DNA from: Flavobacteriales bacterium | Lineage (GTDB): Bacteria > Bacteroidota > Bacteroidia > Flavobacteriales_F > PHOS-HE28 | Direction: 5' to 3' | Assembly: GCA_017987115.1 (NCBI GenBank) | Contig: JAGNUG010000008.1 | Span: 1 to 60,920 of the forward strand | Length of the DNA: 60,920 bases | Part shown: in pieces, positions 7,855 through 15,382 of the stretch | Layout of the letters: each line of letters opens with the position of its first letter | Numbering within the stretch: the stretch's first letter is position 1 | Made by a program: the position numbers and the translations under genes | Notes under the pieces: model-generated | What the model was told of the DNA's origin: nothing | The model's input: only the letters and a program-made list of their open reading frames with translations | The model's database searches: none

Positions 7855-8606
7855 GTAAGCTTTGCTTGGGTGGAGCTCTGGGATTGACCTCCCTTTAGTC
7901 GGTCTTTCCCTGAGGGGAGGGCTTCAAGTGTAAAGCCGCACTCGCTGCGCTCGCCGTCTTTTTTCATTCAGACCCATTGCTCAAGCTGCGCTTAGAGCCT
8001 TCAAGTCGGGATTGCCGTAGGACGGCTATCCCTGAGGGGGGTGCTACAAGCGAAAAGCCTCACTCGCTTCGCTCGCCGTCTTTTTTCATTCAGGAGCATT
8101 GCTCAAGATTTGCTCAGAGCCTTCAGGTCGGGATTGCCGTAGGACGGCTATCCCTGAGGGGGGTGTTACAAGCGAAAAGCCGCACTCGCTTCGCTCGCCG
8201 TCTTTTTTCATTCAGGCCCATTGCTCAAGATTTGCTTAGAGCCTTCAGGTCGGGATTGCCGTAGGACGGCTATCCCTGAGGGGGGTGCTACAAGCGAAAA
8301 GCCTCACTCGCTTCGCTCGCCGTCTTTTTTCATTCTGTCCCATTGCTCAAGCTGCGCTTAGAGCCTTCAGGTCGGGATTGCCGTAGGACGGCTATCCCTG
8401 AGGGGGGTGCTTCAAGCGAAAAGCCGCACTCGCTTCGCTCGCCGTCTTTTTTCATTCAGGCCCATTGCTCAAGATTTGCTTAGAGCCTTCAGGTCGGGAT
8501 TGCCGTAGGACGGCTATCCCTGAGGGGGGTGCTACAAGCGAAAAGCCTCACTCGCTTCGCTCGCCGTCTTTTTTCATTCTGTCCCATTGCTCAAGCTTTG
8601 CTTGGC
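7855..8606. repeat. Tandem array of a 122-bp repeat, about six units
   Basis: The marker ttgctcaag recurs at 7977, 8099, 8221, 8343, 8465 and 8587, exactly 122 bp apart: five full units, a degenerate unit on the left (about 7855-7976) and a truncated one on the right. Each full unit carries a 25-nt hairpin (first at 8008-8032, GGGAT.GCCG loop CGGC.ATCCC) and a cactcgcttcgctcgccgtc tract followed by six T. Units 3 and 5 look the same and differ from unit 4, which suggests a 244-bp higher-order duplication. Together with its flanks it fills the roughly 800 bp between the orphan gene and tRNA-Ser; the open frames inside it are by-products of the repeat. Confidence 0.93.
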
Positions 8607-8625
8607 ATGGGTCTGAATGAAAAAA
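8569..8625. repeat. Long inverted repeat closing the 122-bp array
   Basis: Bases 8569-8587 and 8607-8625 are 19-nt reverse complements with two mismatches (TTTTTTCATTC...CCCAT against ATGGG...GAATGAAAAAA). The right arm is an inverted copy of the unit junction and is an exact complement of the junction at about 7962-7976, so the array ends in an inverted unit fragment. Confidence 0.75.
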
Positions 8626-8653
8626 GCCGAACACCTTAGGTGTTACGGCTTTT
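8620..8653 (-). terminator. Rho-independent terminator of tRNA-Ser
   Basis: Read on the minus strand: AAGCCGTAACACC, a short loop, then GGTGTTCGGCTT and a run of T. It lies immediately downstream of the tRNA. The A-rich 5' side could also stop transcription coming from the repeat array on the plus strand. Confidence 0.85.
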
Positions 8654-8657
8654 CACT

Positions 8658-8747
8658 TGGCGGAGAGAGAGGGATTCGAACCCCCGTTACCCTTTCGAGC
8701 AAACACACTTTCCAGGCGTGCGCCTTCAACCACTCGGCCATCTCTCC
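8658..8747 (-). tRNA. tRNA-Ser (anticodon GGA), CCA encoded
   Basis: 90 nt including an encoded CCA (8658-8660). The acceptor stem GGAGAGA/TCTCTCC is perfect, discriminator G. The anticodon stem CACGC/GTGTG encloses loop CTGGAAA with anticodon GGA at 8711-8713. A long variable arm and GGTTCGAATCC T-loop are present, as expected for a class II serine tRNA. Unlike tRNA-Gln in this window, the 3' CCA is in the DNA. Confidence 0.96.
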
Positions 8748-8804
8748 GGTTGTATGCCACACCATCTCATTGTGCAGCGGGGCGCGAAAGTAAGGATTGG
8801 ACCG

Positions 8805-9833
8805 CTATACCGTGAGTTCACCCGCCAATGGAACAACGAATTGCTTAGCGACTTCGGCGTTCTTCGAATACTGGCCTAGCAGGAACATCAATTTGGTCAC
8901 TGCAGCTTCAATGGTCATATCCGCGCCTTCTACCATGCCCATTTTCTGGAATGCTTGGCTGGTGGCGTATTTGCCTTGTTCTACTCTACCCCCTACGCAC
9001 TGGGTAATGTTCACCAAGAGGACACCGCGTTGCGTGGCTTCTTTAAGGGCGCTGATGAACACCGGGTCCCGCGGTCCGTTCCCACTGCCGAACGTGGTTA
9101 TGATCGCTGCGCGAAGTCCTGGTTGCGACAAGGCATGGTGCACCCAGCTTGCCCGAATGCCGGGAAACAAGCGGATCACGGCCACCTCATTGTTGAACGT
9201 GGAATGCACTTTCAATTTGGAAGAACGGTGCGGCAAAATTGCCGATCGATCGTATTTGATATGCACGCCTGCCTCTGCTAGTGCCGGCCAATTGGGCGAA
9301 CGGAATGCCTCGAAGCGCTCTGCATGCACTTTCACTGTCCGGTTGCCGCGCATAAGACCATACTCGAAATAGACCGCGACCTCCGGAACCATTGCCCTGC
9401 CCTCTTCGTCCTTGGCTGCGGCGATCTCAATGGCTGTGATCAGATTCTCTTTGGCATCGGTGCGGATGGTGCCGATCGGTAATTGGGAACCCGTTAGGAT
9501 CACTGGTTTGTTCAAGCCTTCAAACAAAAAGCTCAATGCGCTGGCGGTATAGGCCATGGTATCGCTACCGTGAAGCACCACGAAACCATCATACTGATCA
9601 TAATTCTCACCAACGATCTCGGCCAAGCGCACCCAATGCTCCGGGTTCATATCGCTGCTATCGATCGGTTCCTCGAACGCGACCGCTTCAAGATCCACTT
9701 TGATGCGTTCCAGTTCTGGGACCTGCTCTTCCAAATGGGCAAGATCCATGGGCCTTAGTGCACCCGACTTGGGATCGGCCCACATGCCGATGGTGCCACC
9801 GGTATAGATCAGAAGAACTGCAGGCTTTTTCAT
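8805..9833 (-). CDS. ansA: L-asparaginase, type I (cytoplasmic)
   Basis: Hydrolyses L-asparagine to aspartate and ammonia. 342 residues, the usual length for the type I enzyme, with no signal peptide. The first catalytic threonine motif is YTGGTIGM (residues 10-17) and the second is VVLHGSDTMAYTASAL (about 84-99); the LTGSQLPIG stretch follows. The C-terminal domain with GSGNGP is also present. The start codon overlaps the stop of the upstream tatD gene by 4 bp (ATGA), so the two are translationally coupled; ansA and tatD pairs are seen in other Bacteroidota. Ends about 60 bp before tRNA-Ser, same strand. Confidence 0.95.
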   Translation of the reverse strand: MKKPAVLLIYTGGTIGMWADPKSGALRPMDLAHLEEQVPELERIKVDLEAVAFEEPIDSSDMNPEHWVRLAEIVGENYDQYDGFVVLHGSDTMAYTASALSFLFEGLNKPVILTGSQLPIGTIRTDAKENLITAIEIAAAKDEEGRAMVPEVAVYFEYGLMRGNRTVKVHAERFEAFRSPNWPALAEAGVHIKYDRSAILPHRSSKLKVHSTFNNEVAVIRLFPGIRASWVHHALSQPGLRAAIITTFGSGNGPRDPVFISALKEATQRGVLLVNITQCVGGRVEQGKYATSQAFQKMGMVEGADMTIEAAVTKLMFLLGQYSKNAEVAKQFVVPLAGELTV

Positions 9834-10606
9834 GCGGTGCGTGGGGCAAAAAGGCGTTCGGCGTTCGTTGTTGTTAGTGCCTCGATATCTTCAATGGAGC
9901 GACCTGTCGCCGAAGCAAGTTTTGCAGCGATCAACGGAATGTAACTGCTTTCATTGCGCTTTCCGCGATGCGGGACCGGCGCGAGATAGGGTGCGTCGGT
10001 TTCCAACACGCAATGATCGGGCCCTACAACGGCCATGGTCTCTGCTAGCCCACCGTTCGGAAAAGTGATCACCCCACCGATCCCGAGGTAAAACCCACCA
10101 AGGGCAACAACACGTGCTGCTTGTTCCGGTGTGCCCGTGAAACAGTGAAATACACCGCGGAGACGGTCATCATTTTCTTCCTCTACAATTGCAATGGTCT
10201 CGTCAAAGCTTTCACGGCAATGGATCACGATCGGCAACGCCAGTTCCTTCGCCCAGTGCACATGCCGACGGAACACATCCTGCTGTTGCACCAAAAAGGT
10301 CTTGTCCCAATGCAGGTCGATACCGATCTCGCCAACTGCACAATACCGGCCCGTCCGTAACAACCGTTCAACCTCCGCCATTTGTGCGGCATTATCCTCG
10401 CCCACTGAACACGGATGTAGACCCATCATCGGAAAACAAACATCCGGATAGGCTTCAGCCAATGCATCCATGGCCTCAATGCTTTCCTGGTCGATGTTGG
10501 GCAGGAACAATTTCTTCACCCCTGCATCCAATGCGCGTTGCACCATGGCTGCGCGGTCGCCTTTGAATTGGTTGTGATAAAGATGTGCGTGCGTATCGAT
10601 GAACAT
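9830..10606 (-). CDS. tatD: TatD-family metal-dependent hydrolase/DNase
   Basis: 258-residue TIM-barrel metallo-hydrolase of the TatD family, cytoplasmic. Metal ligands are visible in order: IDTHAHLYH (residues 3-11), VGEIGIDLHWDK (about 91-102), VIHCRESFDE (about 127-136), FHCFTGT (about 152-158) and ETDAPYLAP (about 201-209). Family members have 3'-5' exonuclease activity on DNA or RNA and are linked to DNA repair and tRNA quality control; the exact substrate here is unknown. First gene of a two-gene unit with ansA (4-bp overlap), divergent from the GT9 glycosyltransferase gene. Confidence 0.95.
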   Translation of the reverse strand: MFIDTHAHLYHNQFKGDRAAMVQRALDAGVKKLFLPNIDQESIEAMDALAEAYPDVCFPMMGLHPCSVGEDNAAQMAEVERLLRTGRYCAVGEIGIDLHWDKTFLVQQQDVFRRHVHWAKELALPIVIHCRESFDETIAIVEEENDDRLRGVFHCFTGTPEQAARVVALGGFYLGIGGVITFPNGGLAETMAVVGPDHCVLETDAPYLAPVPHRGKRNESSYIPLIAAKLASATGRSIEDIEALTTTNAERLFAPRTA

Positions 10607-10720
10607 TGGCGCGAAGTAACGGAGTTGATACCGATCGCGGAATACGTAGTTCGATCCGGCCTACTTTTGACCACGTATTTCGGGACTCCCCAAGACCAAT
10701 GGGGCGGCCGTTCCTCATCC

Positions 10721-11704
10721 ATGAAGATCCTCGTACTTCGATTCAGTTCCATCGGCGATATTGTACTTACCAGTCCGGTGCTGCGCTGCCTGAAACAGCA
10801 ACTAAGTGATGCGGAGATCCATTTCGCGACCAAATCGGCCTTTGCGGATCTGGTCAGGTATAACCCGAATGTTACTTCCGTCCATGAGTTGAATGAGGAT
10901 ATCAACGCGTTGATCACTGCGCTTAAGAAGGAAAAGTTCGATGTCGTGATCGACCTCCACAACAACCTCCGGACCTCGCGGATCAAACGCGCATTGGGCG
11001 TTCCGGCACATAGCTTCCCTAAATTGAACGTGGAGAAATGGATCCTGGTGAACCTGAAACGGGACCGCATGCCCAAGATCCATATCGTGGACCGCTACCT
11101 AAGTGCTGTTGCTTCGCTGGGCGTGAAGAACGATGGACAAGGCCTTGATCTATTCATTCCTGAAGAACGCGCAGTTCCATTGAACGACATCCCCGCATCG
11201 CATCAGAAAGGGTACACGGCATTGGCCATTGGTGCAGCACACGTGACCAAGCGGTTGCCTGAGCATCGTTGGATCGAACTGGTACGATCAATAAAGGGCC
11301 CACTGGTTTTGATCGGAGGAGCCGACGATGCCCGCATTGCACGTGGCATAGCGAATGAAGTGGGTGGCCGGGCTTGGGACGTTACCGGGAAATATGACAT
11401 TCTCGGGAGTGCTTCTTTGATCAAACAGGCACGCAGCGTGATAGCTCATGATAGCGGAGCCATGCACATTGCTTGTGCGTACCGCAAGAATGTCGTGAGC
11501 ATTTGGGGCAATACGGTACCGGCTTTCGGGATGGGACCATACATCCCAACGGATCCCGAACGTGCTCATATTTCCGAGGTCCTTGGACTACCCTGTCGCC
11601 CCTGTTCCAAGATCGGTTACAACGATTGTCCGAAAGGTCATTTCAGGTGCATGGAAAAGCATGACCTACAGCGCATTGCAACTTTGGCCGCACAGATAAC
11701 GTAA
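10721..11704 (+). CDS. Glycosyltransferase family 9 (heptosyltransferase-like)
   Basis: 327 residues from the ATG at 10721, which opens on the family N-terminus MKILVLRFSSIGDIVLTSPV; the frame continues upstream without homology, so a longer start is rejected. The N-terminal Rossmann lobe carries FDVVIDLHNNLRTSRIK (about residues 71-87); the C-terminal lobe carries the donor-binding part IAHDSGAMHIACAYRKNVVS and a final NDCPKGHFRCMEKHD segment with cysteines. GT9 enzymes transfer ADP-heptose or related sugars to lipid A-core; with kdsB 4.4 kb away an LPS-core role is likely but the sugar is not known. Divergent from tatD; the small gene at 11714 follows after 9 bp. Confidence 0.9.
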   Translation: MKILVLRFSSIGDIVLTSPVLRCLKQQLSDAEIHFATKSAFADLVRYNPNVTSVHELNEDINALITALKKEKFDVVIDLHNNLRTSRIKRALGVPAHSFPKLNVEKWILVNLKRDRMPKIHIVDRYLSAVASLGVKNDGQGLDLFIPEERAVPLNDIPASHQKGYTALAIGAAHVTKRLPEHRWIELVRSIKGPLVLIGGADDARIARGIANEVGGRAWDVTGKYDILGSASLIKQARSVIAHDSGAMHIACAYRKNVVSIWGNTVPAFGMGPYIPTDPERAHISEVLGLPCRPCSKIGYNDCPKGHFRCMEKHDLQRIATLAAQIT

Positions 11705-11713
11705 AACCCGCTC

Positions 11714-12058
11714 ATGAGTTGGGATATTTACATTCAGGACCTACCAAGCGTCTCCTCGATCAAGGATGTTCCCACTAGCCATGTACCCAAGCCGATCGGC
11801 AAGCGTACGGACCTCATGGAAAAGATCTATGAAGCACTGCCAAAAGCCGAGGGCGAAGGAAGTGATTGGATCTTCTTACGTGATGAAGGTGTGGACATGA
11901 GCATCCAGTTCCACATGGAGAACCGGGATGACGTTCGGTATCTATTGGTACACGTTTTTGGTGGTGATCGAAGTTCGGCATACATTTCCACGATCCTAAG
12001 AAAATTGGAACTGCGTGCTTTGGACACCGAGACCGGTGAATTCTTCCAGACGAGCTAG
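11714..12058 (+). CDS. Conserved hypothetical protein
   Basis: 114 residues starting MSWDIYIQDLPSVSSI. Small soluble protein with no signal peptide and no membrane segment; the sequence pattern (short strands around DWIFLRDEGVDMSIQFHME and DVRYLLVHVFGGDR, then helices) suggests a compact alpha/beta fold. Proteins beginning with the same MSWD(I/L)(Y/F)(V/I)QD signature occur scattered in bacteria without a known function; this is recalled from family resemblance only. It is 9 bp downstream of the GT9 gene on the same strand and probably co-transcribed, convergent with the thioesterase. Confidence 0.8.
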   Translation: MSWDIYIQDLPSVSSIKDVPTSHVPKPIGKRTDLMEKIYEALPKAEGEGSDWIFLRDEGVDMSIQFHMENRDDVRYLLVHVFGGDRSSAYISTILRKLELRALDTETGEFFQTS

Positions 12059-12085
12059 TTGAGCTTTTGTTGCGGAAGCGACATT

Positions 12086-12610
12086 TTAGACAGCGAATAA
12101 TTTCTTCAGCTCAGTTGCTTCATCGGGTTTCATTTTTCCGCTGAGGATCAATCTTAATTGGCGACGTCGCAAAGCTCCATCGAACCGGATCTGTTCTTCA
12201 TCATTGGTCGGAACAACTTCCGGAACACGTGTAGGATGCCCCGCTTGATCCACGGCGACGAACGTATAGATCGCGCTGTTCGCTTTCACTTTGGTACCAT
12301 CCAATTGGTCCTCAACGAAAACGTCCGCCCAAACCTCCAAACTGGTGCTGAAGGCGCGACTCACATGCGTCTTGATCGTTACGAAATCACCTAGTTTGAT
12401 GGGTCTATCAAAGCTGACATTGTTGACCGCTGCGGTAACCACCAACCGCTTGCAATGCCGGTGTGCACTTATTGCGCAGCTCATATCCAACCACTTCAAC
12501 AACTGCCCACCAAAAAGATTACCGAGCGTATTGGTATCGTTCGGAAGGATCAAGTGAGTTGTTTCGGTATAACTATCCGTTGTGGGTCTGGAACTATTCG
12601 GGCTCATAAA
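12086..12610 (-). CDS. Acyl-CoA thioesterase (hotdog fold, YciA/BFIT type)
   Basis: 174 residues from the ATG at 12610. An ATG 33 bp upstream is in frame, but a TACATTTG -7 box at 12641-12648 overlaps it, so the transcript should start downstream and only the inner ATG fits. The product carries the hotdog-fold thioesterase pattern: LPNDTNTLGNLFGGQLLKW (Asn/Gly of the helix start, the catalytic Asp equivalent in LDMSCAISAHRH) and NNVSFDRPIKLGDFV. Such enzymes cleave acyl-CoA to free acid and CoA in the cytoplasm and form trimers or hexamers. A C-terminal extension of about 25 residues rich in Arg/Lys follows. Divergent from the peroxiredoxin gene. Confidence 0.9.
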   Translation of the reverse strand, partial: FMSPNSSRPTTDSYTETTHLILPNDTNTLGNLFGGQLLKWLDMSCAISAHRHCKRLVVTAAVNNVSFDRPIKLGDFVTIKTHVSRAFSTSLEVWADVFVEDQLDGTKVKANSAIYTFVAVDQAGHPTRVPEVVPTNDEEQIRFDGALRRRQLRLILSGKMKPDEATELKKLFAV

Positions 12611-12640
12611 ACAGGGGGCTTCGGTAGGTTTTTCGGGAGG

Positions 12641-12648
12641 CAAATGTA
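12641..12648 (-). promoter_or_regulatory. -7 box that decides the thioesterase start
   Basis: TACATTTG on the minus strand. It overlaps the farthest upstream in-frame ATG (12641-12643), so transcription must begin downstream of that codon, and translation most likely begins at 12610. No convincing TTG -33 box at standard spacing. Confidence 0.55.
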
Positions 12649-12761
12649 GTTCCGGGTCGTGGCCTGGAATGACCTACAAATGTTAAGTTCAGAATGTGCC
12701 GAATTTGCGCTTGGATCAATGCGCATAAGAACAGCGTTCTTTGCACAAAACACTGCAAGAA

Positions 12762-13205
12762 ATGTTGAAGATCGGAAGTAATGCCCCAGAGATCGACCTC
12801 TTGGACCAACACGGTAAGCGTTTCCAACTAAGCGAACTGCGCGGAAGGAAGAATGCCGTGGTCTTTTTCTATCCAGCCGATGACACAACGATATGTACCG
12901 TGGAAGCCTGTGCTTTCCGTGATTCATATGAGACGTTCGTGAGCAACGACACGGAAGTGATCGGTATCAGTGCTCAGGACGCTGCATCGCATCAGCGATT
13001 CGCCAGTAAATTCTCGCTACCCTTCCGGCTATTGGTCGATGATAAAGGCATAGCTCGTAAAGCCTATCATGTTGGTAGGCTCTTCGGTCTACTGGACCAT
13101 CGACTTACTTACGTGATCGATAAACAAGGATCGATCATTTCGATCACCAAAAGCACGTTGGATGGAGAGAAGCATGTGGCTGATGCGTTGGCAACCATAC
13201 CCTGA
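12762..13205 (+). CDS. bcp: Peroxiredoxin, Bcp/PrxQ subfamily
   Basis: Thiol-dependent peroxidase reducing hydrogen and alkyl hydroperoxides in the cytoplasm. 147 residues, starting MLKIGSNAPEIDLLDQHGKR at the ATG at 12762. The peroxidatic cysteine sits in FFYPADDTTICTVEACAFRD (about residues 36-55), with a second cysteine five residues later, the spacing of an intramolecular disulfide in PrxQ. Oddity: the usual TPGCT signature reads TTICT, so Pro and Gly before the peroxidatic Cys are replaced. The threonine two residues before the cysteine and the arginine of the active site (LGR/KAYHVGR region) seem present. Divergent from the thioesterase. Confidence 0.9.
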   Translation: MLKIGSNAPEIDLLDQHGKRFQLSELRGRKNAVVFFYPADDTTICTVEACAFRDSYETFVSNDTEVIGISAQDAASHQRFASKFSLPFRLLVDDKGIARKAYHVGRLFGLLDHRLTYVIDKQGSIISITKSTLDGEKHVADALATIP

Positions 13206-13210
13206 GCGAG

Positions 13211-13861
13211 TTACTTTGTAAGCGCGTAGAAAAGCACCTGTCCGTCATCGGTACCGGTTATGAACCAATCATCCCAGATGAGCAATGGCGCTCGGTGATG
13301 TTGGTCCTTATTCTCCGGAAATTCGATGGTCTGCACCACTTTATTCTCAGCATCCACGAATTCGATCACACCATTCTTTCCGGTTCGCACAGTATAGTCC
13401 CCGATGGTGGCTTCGCTTTGTTGATAGAAGCGATCGAAATTGGAATTCTTTCCCACCAATCCCATTCTGGTAGCGTCCTGATAGGTGGGGATCCACATGT
13501 TATCCCGCAGCACCATTTCCCGCTTGCCGGCCTTCACATTCCACACGGCTCGCTTACCGGAGTGACCGATCAATACCACTTTCTCGCCATTGTCATTGAA
13601 GCCCACATGGTACACCGCTGTACCATCATCTTCATTGAAGGGGTAAGTTCCGACTTTCTTACCGCTCTCGATATCGTAAAGCTCTGCACCATCATTGAGA
13701 CCAACGAGAATTCGATCTCCTTTCGGCGCAATGGCCAAGGAAACAACTTCGGCTTTGCTGTTCTTGATCGTCTTTGCAGGAGGCACAACTACGACTTGTG
13801 CCGCTGAAAAGACAGGAAGGGCCAATACGGCTGTAATAATGCTCCAACGTAATAAACTCAT
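13211..13861 (-). CDS. Secreted beta-propeller-like protein, unknown role
   Basis: 216 residues from the ATG at 13861, which begins a clear signal peptide (MSLLRWSIITAVLALPVFSA, cut after AAQ). An upstream in-frame ATG would bury the signal peptide and is rejected. The mature part has WD40/kelch-like repeats: AIAPKGDRILVGLNDGAELY, GFNDNGEKVVLIGHSGKRAV, and a final LLIWDDWFITGTDDGQVLFY. It is too short for a complete seven-blade propeller and has no catalytic motif. Its start overlaps the stop of the upstream small gene by 4 bp, suggesting coupling. Convergent with the peroxiredoxin gene (5 bp between stops). Confidence 0.8.
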   Translation of the reverse strand: MSLLRWSIITAVLALPVFSAAQVVVVPPAKTIKNSKAEVVSLAIAPKGDRILVGLNDGAELYDIESGKKVGTYPFNEDDGTAVYHVGFNDNGEKVVLIGHSGKRAVWNVKAGKREMVLRDNMWIPTYQDATRMGLVGKNSNFDRFYQQSEATIGDYTVRTGKNGVIEFVDAENKVVQTIEFPENKDQHHRAPLLIWDDWFITGTDDGQVLFYALTK

Positions 13862-14250
13862 GCTCCGATCAAATTGCGCTGCATGGCCAACCAATCCATT
13901 GCCTTGTTCTTATCATTGAACATTTGGATGGGCCTATGCGGCTTGTGGTGACGAACGAACACGTTGGCCGCCAATTGATGTCCGAAATCGCGAACGAGGA
14001 TCGCATCCGCGGCAATGTATTTACAGGAATCCTCGGATGAAGCGTAGGCACGCGCTTCATTGCTCATGGTGGTGCCTTCTCCAACGGAGACCATTAACAA
14101 CACCTTACGTCCTCCGCGTTCTTTCTCGATCGCATCGAACATCTCTTGTACTTGTTCTGCAGAGATAGTGCGTTCTCCTTTGAAGTGCGTGTGTGCCACA
14201 TCGTCCTCCAAAAAGTGAATAGTACAGAATTCTAGATCCAATTCGTGCAT
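13858..14250 (-). CDS. Small SpoIIAA/STAS-like protein (DUF7793-like)
   Basis: 130 residues, soluble, no signal peptide. The layout (an N-terminal strand pair ELDLEFCTIHFLEDDVAHTH, a helix ISAEQVQEMFDAIEKE, a strand KVLLMVSVGEG, the S.EAR.YA segment and ADAILVRDFGHQLAANVFVR, then IQMFNDKNKAMDWL) is that of a family of small STAS/SpoIIAA-like proteins that are common in Bacteroidota and have no fixed function. Identification is from pattern memory. It lies 39 bp downstream of the SPOR-domain gene and overlaps the propeller gene by 4 bp, so the three form a probable unit. Confidence 0.75.
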   Translation of the reverse strand: MHELDLEFCTIHFLEDDVAHTHFKGERTISAEQVQEMFDAIEKERGGRKVLLMVSVGEGTTMSNEARAYASSEDSCKYIAADAILVRDFGHQLAANVFVRHHKPHRPIQMFNDKNKAMDWLAMQRNLIGA

Positions 14251-14289
14251 TTCTGCCGTTCTCGTAGGGTACTAAGTTATAGCGTATGA

Positions 14290-15366
14290 TCAACGGATCA
14301 GTAACCAAGCTGAACGCGAAGGATCCGTGCGCAACTCATCAAGCGCGTTAACTGCTTCGGCCTTTGTGGCATAGCTGCCGAACGCGACGGGGTGAAGACC
14401 TTTATGTTTTTCAAGTCGAACTGCAGCGTACCCCGAATTGCGTAGTTGCTCCAACAATTTATCTGCATTCTCCGGTTGCGCGAAACAACCACCGATCAAG
14501 TGGAAACGTTTATGCATAATTGGCACTTCCACTTTGGGTGCCGATATAGGTGTACTGAACTCCTTCACAGGGGTCGCAGGAGTTGGATCAACAACCATTG
14601 TTGATGGAACTGGCATACCTAGATCAACAGTGATCATGGTCTCATCATCCGCTGAAATTGGGATCTTTTGCACACCCAATTGATCGTGAGGTAAGGTAAA
14701 GACCGGTAGTTCAGCAATGTCAGGAACCGCAATTGTCGCTGCAGAATATGTAATAGCAGGTTTTCCAACTGATCCAAAACTGCTCCATTCCGTTCGATGT
14801 CCTTGCCCGGAGGAGAAGTACCAAACAGTTGAAGCGCTTAATAGCAAGGCCACTGAGGCGGCAGCGGCCCAGAAAATGGTTCTGGAGCGTTCAACTGGTT
14901 CTGCTACCGGACCCACAGGCTCAATGCTTATGACAACAGGGGCCTTCTGTTCCATTGCGATCGCAGGAACCGGGCGCAAACCGTAGGCATCCTTCAGAAA
15001 ATTGACGCGCTTATCCGGATCGAATTGCAGGTTCCGATCGCTATCTCTGTAAAATATCCCGATATGGGGCACTTCAACCCTGCCATGCTGGTCCATTGCA
15101 CTACGCCAATTGGCAACTTCCGTAGCGATCTTAGCTGTTGCACGATCGAATGAGATCCCTTCGCATTTAGCGATATGATCGGCCAGGATCCCATCATTCC
15201 GCACCAGATTCCGGTTGAAACTTAGGTCCTTGTAAGGCGGATGCACCAGTTTACGGCCTTCATCCAATCTGGCGCTCTTGTATTGCGTTAGGAAACCGCC
15301 CCAATGCGGAACAATAACACAGTCATGACAATAAAGAAGCTGATGCAATTCCCGCGCAATACCCAT
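14290..15366 (-). CDS. HU-CCDC81-like and SPOR domain protein
   Basis: 358 residues. An N-terminal part (about 1-135, HDCVIVPHWGGFLTQYKSAR ... EVPHIGIFYRDSDRNLQFDP) matches the HU/CCDC81-like DNA-bending-fold domain that Bacteroidota put in front of a membrane helix; the helix is at about 167-188 (TIFWAAAASVALLLSASTVW); a Pro/Ser/Thr-rich periplasmic linker follows; the last ~75 residues form a SPOR domain (FHLIGGCFAQPENADKLLEQ ... HPVAFGSYATKAEAVNALDE) that binds denuded peptidoglycan glycans at division sites. So the protein likely links cytoplasm and septal cell wall. Same strand as kdsB upstream (16 bp gap) and the small STAS-like gene downstream. Confidence 0.88.
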   Translation of the reverse strand: MGIARELHQLLYCHDCVIVPHWGGFLTQYKSARLDEGRKLVHPPYKDLSFNRNLVRNDGILADHIAKCEGISFDRATAKIATEVANWRSAMDQHGRVEVPHIGIFYRDSDRNLQFDPDKRVNFLKDAYGLRPVPAIAMEQKAPVVISIEPVGPVAEPVERSRTIFWAAAASVALLLSASTVWYFSSGQGHRTEWSSFGSVGKPAITYSAATIAVPDIAELPVFTLPHDQLGVQKIPISADDETMITVDLGMPVPSTMVVDPTPATPVKEFSTPISAPKVEVPIMHKRFHLIGGCFAQPENADKLLEQLRNSGYAAVRLEKHKGLHPVAFGSYATKAEAVNALDELRTDPSRSAWLLIR

Positions 15367-15382
15367 TCTTAGCGGTGCGAAT

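Noticed and set aside
7977-8264. Reading frame of 95 codons inside the tandem array
   Set aside because: It only reflects the repeat; the peptide repeats itself and no start or ribosome-binding context is convincing.
7855-8606. CRISPR array
   Set aside because: The 122-bp units are nearly identical over their full length with no short repeat/variable spacer alternation, and no cas gene is near.
8569-8625. tRNA-derived att site or integrase attachment
   Set aside because: The inverted arms match the array units and not the 3' end of tRNA-Ser, and no integrase was seen.
10538-10720. Upstream start for the GT9 gene
   Set aside because: The extra 61 residues overlap tatD on the opposite strand and lack family similarity; the family N-terminus begins at 10721.
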